From contig NZ_JH992902.1 in assembly GCF_000315545.1 (NCBI RefSeq), positions 1,796,638-1,860,637 on the forward strand: a stretch of 64,000 nucleotides of DNA, in the 5' to 3' direction. Every line of letters begins with the position of its first letter. Positions within the stretch are counted from its first letter, which is position 1. The position numbers and the translations under genes are program-made. The notes under the pieces are model-generated. The model searched no databases, had not been told where the DNA came from, and saw nothing but the letters and a program-made list of their open reading frames with translations. Of this stretch, positions 7,042 through 17,151 are shown piece by piece. This stretch comes from Selenomonas sp. F0473. Lineage in GTDB: Bacteria; Bacillota; Negativicutes; Selenomonadales; Selenomonadaceae.

Positions 7042-9504
7042 TTGGCACAGAAGGATCATGTCGCGAGACCAAAGGGGAAAGCGCTTGAAACGATGAAGAA
7101 AATCCTAAAGAGCAGGTTCATCACGACCGCACACGTCATGTTCGGCCGCGAGGTGGACCAGCTCACGGAGGTCGAGATCTACAAGACGGTCGCCGCGACC
7201 GCCAAACAGTCCATCTCGGACAACTGGATTAAGACGAATAGGACGTATACGGAGCGCGGAGAGAAGCAGATCTACTATTTCTCCATCGAGTTCCTGCTGG
7301 GCCGGCTCTTAAAATCCAACCTCATCAATCTCGGCATCGAGGAAGCGCTCAAAGAGGTCCTCGAAGACTTTAAGCTCGATCTCTCCGACGCCTACGAAGC
7401 GGAGCCGGACGCGGGCCTCGGCAACGGCGGCCTCGGCCGTCTCGCCGCGTGCTTCATCGACTCCCTCGCGGCGCACCGCCTGCCCGGACACGGGTGCAGC
7501 ATCCGCTATCAGTACGGACTCTTCGAGCAGAAGATCGTCGGGGGCAACCAGGTCGAGATTCCCGACAACTGGCTGCGCGACGGCTTTGCATGGGAGTACC
7601 GCAAGCCCGATAAGTCGGTCGATGTGAAATTCGGCGGCAACGCGTATATGCGCGACGTCGGCGGCAGGCTCGAGCTCGTACATGAGAACCCTATGGTCGT
7701 TATGGCGGTGCCCTACGATATGCCGATCGTCGGCTACCACAACGCGACGGTCAACACGCTGCGCCTGTGGAACGCGGAGGTCAACCGCGATTTCTCCGAC
7801 TACGGCATGCTCACGCAGGAGGAGATTCAGCAGCGCAACGACTACCGCAGCTTTGTCGAGGCGATTACGCGCTATTTGTACCCCGACGACAGCACGTTCG
7901 AGGGACGCCGGATGCGTCTCATTCAGGAATACTTCTTCGTATCGGCCGGCGTGCAGAGTATCGTGCGGTATTATAAGAAGACCGGGATGAGCATCTACGA
8001 GTTCGGCAGGAAGATCGGCATTCATATCAACGACACCCACCCCGCGCTCTGCGTGGCGGAACTGATGCGCATCCTCGTCGATGAGGAGCGTCTGACATGG
8101 GAGGACGCGTGGGCGATCACACGCGATACGATTGCCTATACGAACCACACGATCATGCCGGAGGCGCTCGAGACGTGGAGCATCGATATGTTCCGGCCGC
8201 TTCTGCCGCGCATCTACATGATCATCGACGAGATCAACCGCCGCCACCTGGAGGAGGTGCGCCGCCGGTACCCCGGCAACGAGGACAAAGTGCGCGCCCT
8301 CTCCATCATCCAGGACGGCGCACTCCATATGGCGCGCCTCTCTGTCGTCGGCGGCCACAGCATCAACGGCGTCGCGAAGATCCATACGGGCATTCTCAAA
8401 TCGACGACGCTCAAGGATTTCTACGACTACACGCCGCGCAAGTTCAACAACAAGACGAACGGCATCACGCACCGCCGATGGCTTATGGGGGCGAATCCGG
8501 AACTTTCGGCGCTCATCGACGATGTGCTCGGCAGCCACGCGTGGCACCGGCACCCGGAACAGATGCGCGGTCTGCACAACCATGTGGACGACAGGGCGTT
8601 CCGCGACCGGCTCATGGAGATCAAGCATCTGCGCCGCATGGGGCTCGCACGCTACATCGAGCGGCACAACGGCGTCAAGCTGAACCCCGACTCGATGTTC
8701 GACATCCAGGTGAAGCGCATCCACTCGTACAAGCGCCAGCTCATGAATATCCTGCACATCATGTACCGTTACCGGCGCGCGCAGGACGATCCCGCGTTCC
8801 TCGCGCAGCCCGTGACCTACTTCTTCGGCGGCAAGGCGGCGCCGGGCTACTACATCGCGAAGGAGACGATCCGCCTCATCAATGCCGTCGCGGATAAAAT
8901 CAACAACGACCCGCGCGTCTCGGAGTTCATGAAGGTGATCTTCATCGAGAATTTCGGCGTTTCCATCGGCGAGTTGGTCTACCCCGCGGCGGACGTCAGC
9001 GAGCAGATCTCCACGGCTTCCAAGGAAGCGTCCGGCACGGGCAATATGAAGTTCATGATGAACGGCGCGATCACGCTCGGCACGCTCGACGGCGCGAACG
9101 TCGAGATCCGCGAGGCGGTCGGCAGCGATCACTGCGTCATCTTCGGCCTGCGCGCCGAGGAAGTCATGAACTACTATGCGGGCGGCACGTACTCCGCATG
9201 GGACGAGTACCACGCGAACGAGAAGGTGCGCACGGTGATGAACCAACTCGTGGACGGCGCCTACGGAGACTTCCGCTCCCTCTACGACTACCTGCTGCAT
9301 GCGAACGACGAGTTCTTCATCTTGAAGGACTTCAACGCCTACGACGATGCGCGCCTTGAGGTGATGCGGCGGTTCGGGGACAAGGACGGATGGGCGCGGA
9401 CGGCGGCGGTGAACGTCGCGCATTCCGGCGGATTTTCGTCCGACCGCACGATTGACGAGTATGCCCGGGATATCTGGGACATCCGACCCGTCGTCATTTC
9501 ATAA
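7042..9504 (+). CDS. glgP: Glycogen/alpha-glucan phosphorylase
   Basis: Releases glucose-1-phosphate from glycogen ends, a PLP enzyme of GT35. I choose the TTG at 7042-7044, eight bases after AAAGGAG. This gives 820 residues beginning LAQKDHV, a normal length. The frame is open back to 6919, but the extra 41 residues have no conserved look. Core signatures: GLGNGGLGRLAACF near residue 130, the EFGVSIGELVYPAADVSEQ region near 635-655, and the PLP-lysine motif EASGTGNMKFMMNGA near 665. It sits between glgD and glgB, so synthesis and breakdown share one transcript or a nested one; a 158-base gap upstream could hold a second promoter. Confidence 0.96.
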   Translation: MAQKDHVARPKGKALETMKKILKSRFITTAHVMFGREVDQLTEVEIYKTVAATAKQSISDNWIKTNRTYTERGEKQIYYFSIEFLLGRLLKSNLINLGIEEALKEVLEDFKLDLSDAYEAEPDAGLGNGGLGRLAACFIDSLAAHRLPGHGCSIRYQYGLFEQKIVGGNQVEIPDNWLRDGFAWEYRKPDKSVDVKFGGNAYMRDVGGRLELVHENPMVVMAVPYDMPIVGYHNATVNTLRLWNAEVNRDFSDYGMLTQEEIQQRNDYRSFVEAITRYLYPDDSTFEGRRMRLIQEYFFVSAGVQSIVRYYKKTGMSIYEFGRKIGIHINDTHPALCVAELMRILVDEERLTWEDAWAITRDTIAYTNHTIMPEALETWSIDMFRPLLPRIYMIIDEINRRHLEEVRRRYPGNEDKVRALSIIQDGALHMARLSVVGGHSINGVAKIHTGILKSTTLKDFYDYTPRKFNNKTNGITHRRWLMGANPELSALIDDVLGSHAWHRHPEQMRGLHNHVDDRAFRDRLMEIKHLRRMGLARYIERHNGVKLNPDSMFDIQVKRIHSYKRQLMNILHIMYRYRRAQDDPAFLAQPVTYFFGGKAAPGYYIAKETIRLINAVADKINNDPRVSEFMKVIFIENFGVSIGELVYPAADVSEQISTASKEASGTGNMKFMMNGAITLGTLDGANVEIREAVGSDHCVIFGLRAEEVMNYYAGGTYSAWDEYHANEKVRTVMNQLVDGAYGDFRSLYDYLLHANDEFFILKDFNAYDDARLEVMRRFGDKDGWARTAAVNVAHSGGFSSDRTIDEYARDIWDIRPVVIS

Positions 9505-9539
9505 TCCGCAGCCGTTAGGAACACATAGGAGGGGATCTT

Positions 9540-11879
9540 GTGAAGACATCAGCGTTAAGCGAGTTTGATCTTTACCTCTTTCATCAGGGGACGAATTATC
9601 ATGCACAGGAAATGCTGGGCGCGCATTTCCTCGAGCGGAACGGCAAACGCGGCGTGCGCTTCACGGTCTGGGCGCCGAACGCGAAGTCCGTCAGCGTCGT
9701 CGGTGTGTTCAACGACTGGGACGCCGCGCGCCATCCGATGAACCGCATCGCCGACGGCGAGATCTGGGAGACCTTCGTCGAGGGCCTCGGCGAGGGCGAG
9801 ATCTACAAATACGCGATTGAGCCGCAGTGGGGCGGGCCGCGCATCATGAAGGCCGATCCTTACGGGTTCTATGCGGAGCGGAAACCGCAGACGGCATCCC
9901 GCACCTTCGATATGAACAAATATGAGTGGGGGGACGCCGCGTGGCGGGAGCAAAAGGCGCGCGGATCTTCCTACGTGCGGCCGATGCTCACGTACGAAGT
10001 GCATGCGGGCTCGTGGCGGCGGACGCTCGAGGGGGCGTACCTCTCCTACCGCGAACTGGCGGATCGGCTGATCGGCTATGTCAAAGAGATGAACTATACG
10101 CACATCGAGTTCATGCCCCTCTGCGAGCATCCCTACGACGGATCGTGGGGCTATCAGGCGACGGGCTACTTCGCCGTGACAAGCCGCTACGGCACGCCCG
10201 ACGACTTCCGCTGGCTCGTCGACACCGCGCATCAAAACGGCATCGGCATCATCATGGACTGGGTGCCCGGGCATTTCTGCAACGACGAGCAGGGGCTGCG
10301 GCATTTTGACGGCCGGAACCTCTACGAGTCCGACAATGAGACGCGCGCGGAAAACAGGCAGTGGGGTACGACCAACTTTGACTACGGCCGCACCGAGGTG
10401 CAGAGTTTCCTCATCTCGAACGCGCTGTTTTGGATGGAGGAGTTCCACATCGACGGGCTGCGCATCGACGCCGTCGCGAACATGCTCTACCTCAACTATG
10501 GGCGCGAGGACGGGGAGTGGCAGCCGAACAAATACGGCGATACGGGCAACCTTGAGGCGATGGACTTCCTCAAGAAACTCAACGAAACCATCTTCAAGTA
10601 CCATCCGCACGCGCTCATGATCGCCGAGGAGTCGACCTCGTGGCCGCTCATCTCCAAGCCCGTCTATATGGGCGGCATGGGCTTCAACTATAAATGGAAC
10701 ATGGGCTGGATGAACGACATGCTCGACTATGTGAGCCTCGATCCGATCTACCGCAAGTGGAACCAGGACAAGATCACGTTCTCCCTCATGTACGCGTTCT
10801 CCGAGAACTTCGTCCTGCCGCTCTCCCACGACGAAGTCGTGCACGGCAAGCGTTCGCTCATCGAAAAGATGCCGGGGGATTACTGGCAAAAATTTGCTGG
10901 GCTTCGCGGATTCTTCGGCTACTGGATCGCGCACCCGGGCAAGAAACTGCTCTTTATGGGCGGCGAGTTCGGGCATTTCATCGAGTGGAACTTCGACGAC
11001 AGTCTCGATTGGCATTTGGTCGAGCAGTATCCGATGCACACGAAGATGCTGGCCTACTCGAAGGCGCTCAACAAGTTTTATGTGGAGAACAAGCCCCTTT
11101 GGCAGGTGGATTTCGACTGGGAAGGGTTCCAGTGGATCGACTGCAACGACAGTGAGAACAGCGTCATTGCCCTCATCCGCCGCGCCGACGATCAGAGCGA
11201 CTTCCTCGTCTGCGTGCACAACTTCACGCCCGAGGTGCATCGGGGCTACCGTATCGGCGTGCCGACGAAGGGGACGTACGTCGAGGTGTTCAACTCGGAC
11301 GAGGAGGCTTACGGCGGCAGCGGCGTGGTCAACGCGGGCGATCTCGTGAGCGAGAACTATGCCTATCACGGACGCGAGCAGTCCCTCGTCATCACCGTGC
11401 CGCCGCTCGCGTCGGCATTTTACCGGCTGAGGCGTCAGAGCGGCGCTGGCACACCCGTCAGCGAGCTGCCCGAGCTCGCGGATGCTGTCGCTCAAAAGAA
11501 GACGGCCGCCGCGCGGCCGAAGGCGGCCGCGGCACGAAAAACGAAGGCGGATCGGGTGCCTCCGGCGGAAAAACCAGCGCCGAAGAAGCGGACGGGCGCA
11601 AAGAAGGTAGAGCCCGCGAAAACTGACGGGGCGAAGCCGGCAAAGCGGACGGCGGCCGCGAAAAAGCTCGCCGCAAAGACCGCCGCGGACGCGTCCGCGG
11701 CCAAGGCGCCAAAGCCCGGGACGAAGCGTCCCGCATCCGCGGCACAGCGGACCGCTTCCGGGGCGGCAAAACCGACCGAAAAGACGGGCATGACCGCGGT
11801 GAAGAAGAAGTCCGTCCGCAAGCAGGCGCCGAAGGAGGCGGAAGAACCGCCCAAGAAGGCGAGCGGCACAAAGAGATAA
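9540..11879 (+). CDS. glgB: 1,4-alpha-glucan branching enzyme with a long basic C-terminal tail
   Basis: Introduces alpha-1,6 branches into glycogen. GTG start behind AGGAGGGG. A CBM48-type N-terminal domain (FTVWAPNAKSVSVVG near residue 40) is followed by the GH13 barrel: GLRIDAVANMLY with the nucleophile Asp near 310, MIAEEST with the acid/base Glu near 363, and LSHDEVVHGK near 431. Typical enzymes end at about 630-640 residues; this one reaches 779. The last roughly 140 residues are almost only Lys, Ala, Pro, Thr and Arg (for example AKRTAAAKKLAAKTAADAS), disordered and very basic like a histone H1 tail. Stop TAA; glgA follows after 113 bases. Confidence 0.96.
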   Translation: MKTSALSEFDLYLFHQGTNYHAQEMLGAHFLERNGKRGVRFTVWAPNAKSVSVVGVFNDWDAARHPMNRIADGEIWETFVEGLGEGEIYKYAIEPQWGGPRIMKADPYGFYAERKPQTASRTFDMNKYEWGDAAWREQKARGSSYVRPMLTYEVHAGSWRRTLEGAYLSYRELADRLIGYVKEMNYTHIEFMPLCEHPYDGSWGYQATGYFAVTSRYGTPDDFRWLVDTAHQNGIGIIMDWVPGHFCNDEQGLRHFDGRNLYESDNETRAENRQWGTTNFDYGRTEVQSFLISNALFWMEEFHIDGLRIDAVANMLYLNYGREDGEWQPNKYGDTGNLEAMDFLKKLNETIFKYHPHALMIAEESTSWPLISKPVYMGGMGFNYKWNMGWMNDMLDYVSLDPIYRKWNQDKITFSLMYAFSENFVLPLSHDEVVHGKRSLIEKMPGDYWQKFAGLRGFFGYWIAHPGKKLLFMGGEFGHFIEWNFDDSLDWHLVEQYPMHTKMLAYSKALNKFYVENKPLWQVDFDWEGFQWIDCNDSENSVIALIRRADDQSDFLVCVHNFTPEVHRGYRIGVPTKGTYVEVFNSDEEAYGGSGVVNAGDLVSENYAYHGREQSLVITVPPLASAFYRLRRQSGAGTPVSELPELADAVAQKKTAAARPKAAAARKTKADRVPPAEKPAPKKRTGAKKVEPAKTDGAKPAKRTAAAKKLAAKTAADASAAKAPKPGTKRPASAAQRTASGAAKPTEKTGMTAVKKKSVRKQAPKEAEEPPKKASGTKR

Positions 11880-11992
11880 AACCGCCGCGCCGCAAAGGAA
11901 CGGGAAAGAAGCACAACCGCGAACAGAATATGAACGGCCCATGGAACGGATGACGACTGCGCCGTCCATGAGGATCAAAGGAGGATATAGGG

Positions 11993-13438
11993 ATGAAGGT
12001 TCTATACGTCGCATCGGAAGCCGTTCCGTTTGTCAAGACCGGCGGGCTCGCAGACGTGGCGGGGGCGCTCCCTCACGCGCTCGCTGCGGACGGGATTGAC
12101 TGCCGCGTTATTCTGCCGAAATACGGCGCGATTCCCGAAGAGCTCCGCAGTTCGATGGAGCATGTCTATGACGGCATCCTGAACGTTGCGTGGCGGGATA
12201 AGTTCGTCGGCATCGATAAGTATGTCTCGGACGGCGTTACCTATTATTTTGTGGACAACGAGGAGTACTACAACCGCGAGGGGTGCTACGGCTATCCGGA
12301 CGATGCCGAACGGTTTTCGTTCTTCTGCCGCGCCGTGCTGAACCTCCTCCCCGCGCTCGATTTTTGGCCGGACGTCATCCACGCCAACGATTGGCACGCG
12401 GCGCTTGTGCCCGTGCTGCTGCGTCTCGAGCATATGGATGACGAGCGCTACAGGAGGATCCGCACGCTGTTCACGATCCATAACCTGAAGTATCAGGGCG
12501 TTTTCCCAAAGGACGTCATGGAGGATGTGCTCGGACTTGACTGGCGGTACTACAACAACGGGGATTTTGAGTTCTTCGGCGCGGTCAACTTCATGAAGGC
12601 GGGCATCATCTATGCCGACTGCGTGTCGACCGTCAGCAGTACCTATGCGGAGGAGATCCGGTACGAATATTACGGCGAGCATCTCGACGGCCTGCTGCGC
12701 AGCCGCAGCGCGGATCTCTGCGGCATCGTCAACGGCATCGACTACGGCGTCTACGATCCGGAGACGGACGCGAACCTCTACGTCAACTACGGCCCAAAGA
12801 ATGCCGTCGAGGGCAAGACCGACAATAAGGTCCGGCTCCAGAAGGACCTCGGCCTTCCCAAAAACCGCCGCACGCCGATGATCGCGATGGTCACGCGCCT
12901 TGTCGAGAACAAGGGGATCGACCTCGTGGTGCGCGTGCTCGACGAGATACTGATGCACGAGAACGTGCAGTTCGTCTTGCTCGGCACGGGCGACCGCAGC
13001 TATGAAGACTGGTTCAGGGAGCTGGCGTGGCGCTTCCCGAACAAGGCGTCGATCAACATCCGCTTCTCGAACGAACTGGCGCAGCGGATCTATGCCGCCT
13101 CGGATATTTTCCTCATGCCGTCCATGTTCGAACCGTGCGGCCTCAGTCAGATCATCGCCATGCGCTACGGATCCATTCCCGTGGTCCGTGAGACGGGCGG
13201 GCTCAAGGACACCGTCGTGCAGTTCGACCGCGCGGACCCGGACAAGGGGAACGGCTTCCTTTTCTACGAGTACAACGCGCATGAGATGATGTACGCCCTG
13301 AAGCGTGCGCTGGCCGCCTACGCGAACCTGCGCGAGTGGCGGCAGCTCATCTTTACCGCGATGCACAGCGACTTTAGCTGGACGCGTTCGGCGAAAGCGT
13401 ACGAGAAACTCTATGAGCGCATCATGGCGGGGGCGTGA
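11993..13438 (+). CDS. glgA: Glycogen synthase (ADP-glucose type)
   Basis: GT5 glucosyltransferase extending glycogen from ADP-glucose. 481 residues, ATG after AAAGGAGGATATAGGG. The ADP-glucose-binding motif KTGGLADVAGALPHAL is near residue 15, HANDWHAALVP near 130, and the C-terminal Rossmann domain carries MFEPCGLSQIIAMRYG with the E-x7-E pattern near 378. Family length is about 480, so complete. It takes its substrate from GlgCD encoded upstream and passes linear chains to GlgB. Confidence 0.97.
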   Translation: MKVLYVASEAVPFVKTGGLADVAGALPHALAADGIDCRVILPKYGAIPEELRSSMEHVYDGILNVAWRDKFVGIDKYVSDGVTYYFVDNEEYYNREGCYGYPDDAERFSFFCRAVLNLLPALDFWPDVIHANDWHAALVPVLLRLEHMDDERYRRIRTLFTIHNLKYQGVFPKDVMEDVLGLDWRYYNNGDFEFFGAVNFMKAGIIYADCVSTVSSTYAEEIRYEYYGEHLDGLLRSRSADLCGIVNGIDYGVYDPETDANLYVNYGPKNAVEGKTDNKVRLQKDLGLPKNRRTPMIAMVTRLVENKGIDLVVRVLDEILMHENVQFVLLGTGDRSYEDWFRELAWRFPNKASINIRFSNELAQRIYAASDIFLMPSMFEPCGLSQIIAMRYGSIPVVRETGGLKDTVVQFDRADPDKGNGFLFYEYNAHEMMYALKRALAAYANLREWRQLIFTAMHSDFSWTRSAKAYEKLYERIMAGA

Positions 13439-13506
13439 GTGCTCCCGATGGAAATACGTCTGCGTGCGGCATGTGGGAAATGCTCATTGCGGCGCGGACT
13501 TTGGGA

Positions 13507-13553
13507 ACCGCCGGCGAATGCATGCGAATGATCGCATTCGATTCGCCGGTGGT
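13507..13553 (+). promoter_or_regulatory. Nested hairpin between glgA and the debranching gene
   Basis: Outer arms ACCGCCGGCGAAT (13507-13519) and ATTCGCCGGTGGT (13541-13553) pair over 13 positions with one G-T. The loop itself can form CGAATG/CATTCG. No good T-run follows, so it may be an attenuator or an RNA-stability element rather than a full terminator. The flank GCGGCGCGGACTTTGGG at 13491 resembles the left arm of the foldback repeat at 3782. Confidence 0.45.
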
Positions 13554-13588
13554 TTCTGTGCGTTTGTTTCAGGGAAAGGAGCGGCGCT

Positions 13589-16500
13589 ATGCTGGAAAAT
13601 GATCAAGTGGAGCACAACTCGCAGGATATTTATTTCCGCTCCATTGTCGGCGCGGCGGAGGCGGGCGCGCGCCTGCGGCTCGGCATCCGTATCCGTACGA
13701 GCGAGCCGATCCGGCAGGTGCTCGTGCGCCTGTGGCAGGACCGCACGGGCGAACTGCTCGTTCCCCTTGAGACCAAGGACGCCGATGGGGAGCGGCGCTT
13801 CTATACCTGCCGGGTGAACCTGCCGGACTACGGCTGCCTCGTGTGGTACTACTTTATCATCACAGCGGAGAGCGGCACCTACTTCTACGGCAACAACGAG
13901 GAGATGCTCGGGGGCATCGGCGCCCTCGGCCGCACGGCGCCCGCCTCGTATCAGGTGACGGTCTACAACAGGGGGGCGCGCACGCCCGACTGGTTCAAGA
14001 ACGCCGTCATGTATCAGATTTTTCCCGATCGGTTTGCGCGGTCGGGGGATGCGATTGTGCGCAAGAAGGGCGCCGTCATTCGGACGGACTGGACGGACGA
14101 TCCCATGTATCTCAAGGATCCCGATACCAAGGAGATCGTCGCCTACGACTTCTTCGGCGGCAACCTGCGGGGAATCGTCGAAAAGCTCGACTACCTTGCG
14201 GATCTCGGGATTTCCTGCATCTACTTCAACCCCGTCTTTGAGTCCGAGAGCAACCATCACTACGATACGGGGGACTATCATAAGATCGACCCCATGCTCG
14301 GCGACATTGAGGATTTCCGCATGCTCGTCAAAGAGGCGCGCGCGCGGGGCATCCGCATCATCCTCGACGGCGTGTTCAGCCACACGGGCAGCAACAGCAT
14401 CTACTTCAACCGGCGGGGCCGGTACGAATCGATCGGCGCCTATCAGTCGAAAGAGTCGCCGTATTACTCGTGGTACCGGTTCCGCAGCTATCCGAACGAG
14501 TACGACTGCTGGTGGAACTTCGACACGCTGCCGAACGTCAACGAGACGGACCCCTCTTATATGGACTTCGTCATCACGGGCGAGAACAGCGTCCTGCACT
14601 ACTGGATGAACGAAGGGATTGCCGGCTGGCGCCTCGACGTCATCGACGAATTGCCGCCGACATTCTCCAAGACCTTCTTTGCGGAGCTCAAGAAGCATGA
14701 CCCCGACGCCGTCATGATCGGCGAGGTGTGGGAGGACGCCTCGAACAAAGTGGCCTACGGCACGCCGCGCGAATACCTCTCGGGCTGCGAGATGGACGCG
14801 GCGATGAACTATCCGCTGCGCGCGATCCTCTTCGACTTCTTAATGGGGAATGCGGACGGCAGATTAACGGCGCGGCGTCTCGCAAGCCAAATCGAGAACT
14901 ACCCGAAAGAAAATCTCTATGCGATGATGAACCTCATCGGCAGCCACGATGTGCAGCGCGCCGTCACCGTGCTCGGGGGCGTGCCTTACTACGAGGGGAT
15001 GCCCGCCGTCGAGCAGGCGCGCGTCCGCATGACGCCTGAGCAGTTCGAACTGGGGTCCAAACGCCTCCTTATGGCGACGCTGTGGCAGATGACCTATCCC
15101 GGCGTGCCGAGCGTCTACTACGGCGACGAGATCGGCATGCAGGGGTTCAAGGACCCGTTCAACCGCCGCCCCTACGACTGGGCGAACGGCAGCAAGGAGA
15201 TCCGCGGCTGGGTGGAGCGTTTCATCGAGATCCGCAACAAGAACGACGCGCTGCGCACGGGGGACATCCTGCCGCTCTACGGCGCGGGAGACGTCGTCGC
15301 CTACGCGCGGACGATCCGTTCGGGCTACGACGTGTTCAACCGCGAGAAGGAGGACGGCGTCTTTATCGCAGCGTTCAACCGGAACCCGAGCGAGACGATG
15401 ACGATAGAGGCGGATGTCAGCGACTTTGCCTGCGGCGTGTTCGAGGACTGCTTCAAACCGTCGCGCCTCTACGAGGCAGAGCGCGGCCGCCTGCGGATCA
15501 AGATTCCGCCGCTCTACGGTCTCCTCCTGCGCGAACGCAAAGAACCGCGCTGCTATGAGCGCAAGGCCGGCGTGCTCCTCCATCCGACCTCGCTGCCGTC
15601 GAAATACGGCGTGGGAGATTTCGGCAGAGAGGCGTACCGCTTCGTCGATTTCCTCGCCGCGGCCGGGCAAAAGGTCTGGCAGATTCTCCCGCTCAGTCCC
15701 GTCGGATACGGCTACTCGCCCTATCAGTCGATCTCCGCATTTGCGGGCAATATCATGCTGATCGATCCGGAGCAGCTCATGGAGGCAGGCTGGCTGACGG
15801 AAAAGGACCTCTTCCTGCCCTACCAGGCGAATACGGCGTTCGTCGACTGCGACCGCGTCAAGCAGTTTAAGAAAAAACTGCTCGCAAAGGCGTACGCCGC
15901 ATTTCGGGAGGAGAGCGAAGGCAATGAGGAGTATCGGCGCTTCTGCTCGATGGAAGCCTACTGGTTGAACGACTACGCGCTCTTCCATGCGGCGAAGGAG
16001 GAGTACGGCCGCGTGCCGTGGACAGAGTGGCCGGAGGAGATCCGCGGGCGCGACCCCGCGGCGCTCAAGGAACTCGCCGCGCGCCGGAGCGATGAGATCG
16101 CGCTGGATCGGTTCAAGCAGTATATCTTCCACACGCAGTGGAACCGTCTGCACGACTATGCGAAGAAAAAGGGCGTCGAGATCCTCGGCGACATGCCGAT
16201 CTTCATCGCGCAGGACAGCGCGGACGTGTGGGCGAACCGGCGCCTCTTTGACCTGAACGAGGACGGGACGCCGCGCACCGTCGCGGGCGTGCCGCCCGAC
16301 TATTTTTCCGCGCGCGGCCAGCTGTGGGGGAACCCGCAGTACGACTGGGAGGCGATGGCGGAAGACAACTACGCGTGGTGGAAGATGCGCTTCCAAAAAC
16401 TGAGCGAACAGGTGGATATCATCCGCATCGATCATTTCCGCGGGTTCGAGTCCTATTGGTCGATTGACGGCAAAGCCGAGACCGCCGTCAACGGCCGATG

Positions 16501-17038
16501 GCTGAAAGGGCCGGGCAAGGCGTTCTTCGACGAGATCGAGCGGAGCCTCGGCACGCTCCGTATCGTCGCCGAGGACCTCGGCATCATCACGCCCGAGGTC
16601 GACCGCCTGCGCGAGGCGTGCGGATTCCCGGGCATGAAGGTCGTTCAATTCATGCTTGTGCCGAACGAATCGGGCCGCGTCGGTTTTGCCGTGCCGGAGA
16701 ACACGATCGTTTACACAGGGACGCACGACAACAACACGACGGTCGGCTGGTACCTCCGCGACATCGACGAGGTGCTGCGCGAGACGCTCGCGAACATGGT
16801 CGGAACGACGGCCGACCGGCCGCAGACGATCTGCAAGCGTCTCGTCAAGGCGGCGTATGCGTCGAACGCGCGCATGGCGATCATCCCCATGCAGGATCTC
16901 CTCGCCCTCGACGAGCGCGCGCGCATGAACACGCCGGGCACCGTCGGCATCAACTGGCGCTGGAGCCTCAAGAAGGACTACCTGCTCCAACTGGATCCCG
17001 GAAAACTCAAGGATCTCTGCATTCGCTATCATCGATAA
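13589..17038 (+). CDS. Bifunctional fusion: GH13 debranching/amylase-like domain plus 4-alpha-glucanotransferase (MalQ)
   Basis: 1149 residues, ATG after AAAGGAG. Residues 1-650 form a neopullulanase/GlgX-like GH13 enzyme: an N-terminal beta domain, DGVFSHTG near 251, GWRLDVIDELP with the nucleophile near 347, MIGEVWED near 373 and NLIGSHDVQR near 448. From about 655 (AGVLLHPTSLPSKYGVGDFG) a complete GH77 enzyme follows: GDMPIFIAQDSADVW near 868, IIRIDHFRGFESYW near 945, IVAEDLGII near 992 and GTHDNNT near 1044. Together they would debranch the limit dextrins left by GlgP and rearrange the oligosaccharides. Last gene of the glycogen block, closed by a terminator. Such fusions are known in Negativicutes. 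Confidence 0.93.
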   Translation: MLENDQVEHNSQDIYFRSIVGAAEAGARLRLGIRIRTSEPIRQVLVRLWQDRTGELLVPLETKDADGERRFYTCRVNLPDYGCLVWYYFIITAESGTYFYGNNEEMLGGIGALGRTAPASYQVTVYNRGARTPDWFKNAVMYQIFPDRFARSGDAIVRKKGAVIRTDWTDDPMYLKDPDTKEIVAYDFFGGNLRGIVEKLDYLADLGISCIYFNPVFESESNHHYDTGDYHKIDPMLGDIEDFRMLVKEARARGIRIILDGVFSHTGSNSIYFNRRGRYESIGAYQSKESPYYSWYRFRSYPNEYDCWWNFDTLPNVNETDPSYMDFVITGENSVLHYWMNEGIAGWRLDVIDELPPTFSKTFFAELKKHDPDAVMIGEVWEDASNKVAYGTPREYLSGCEMDAAMNYPLRAILFDFLMGNADGRLTARRLASQIENYPKENLYAMMNLIGSHDVQRAVTVLGGVPYYEGMPAVEQARVRMTPEQFELGSKRLLMATLWQMTYPGVPSVYYGDEIGMQGFKDPFNRRPYDWANGSKEIRGWVERFIEIRNKNDALRTGDILPLYGAGDVVAYARTIRSGYDVFNREKEDGVFIAAFNRNPSETMTIEADVSDFACGVFEDCFKPSRLYEAERGRLRIKIPPLYGLLLRERKEPRCYERKAGVLLHPTSLPSKYGVGDFGREAYRFVDFLAAAGQKVWQILPLSPVGYGYSPYQSISAFAGNIMLIDPEQLMEAGWLTEKDLFLPYQANTAFVDCDRVKQFKKKLLAKAYAAFREESEGNEEYRRFCSMEAYWLNDYALFHAAKEEYGRVPWTEWPEEIRGRDPAALKELAARRSDEIALDRFKQYIFHTQWNRLHDYAKKKGVEILGDMPIFIAQDSADVWANRRLFDLNEDGTPRTVAGVPPDYFSARGQLWGNPQYDWEAMAEDNYAWWKMRFQKLSEQVDIIRIDHFRGFESYWSIDGKAETAVNGRWLKGPGKAFFDEIERSLGTLRIVAEDLGIITPEVDRLREACGFPGMKVVQFMLVPNESGRVGFAVPENTIVYTGTHDNNTTVGWYLRDIDEVLRETLANMVGTTADRPQTICKRLVKAAYASNARMAIIPMQDLLALDERARMNTPGTVGINWRWSLKKDYLLQLDPGKLKDLCIRYHR

Positions 17039-17053
17039 GAGGAGGGCAGCGGG

Positions 17054-17087
17054 ACCGCCGCATGGGATTCGTGCGGCGGGCTTTTTC
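17054..17087 (+). terminator. Terminator of the glycogen operon
   Basis: Stem CCGCCGCA/TGCGGCGG (17054-17061, 17071-17078) followed by GC and TTTTTCTTTCC. Confidence 0.8.
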
Positions 17088-17151
17088 TTTCCTTTTTAAT
17101 TGTTTTATGGTATGCTACGAATAGTCTTTTTGTCAGGGAGGAATGGTAACC

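Noticed and set aside
7309-9423. 704-codon open frame antisense to glgP
   Set aside because: Arises from the GC-rich third positions of glgP; composition rich in Val/Arg/His/Asp without any domain, and the plus strand is an unmistakable phosphorylase.
9555-12014. 819-codon open frame antisense to glgB
   Set aside because: Same effect as over glgP; the plus strand encodes a complete branching enzyme and no ribosome site fits the antisense start.
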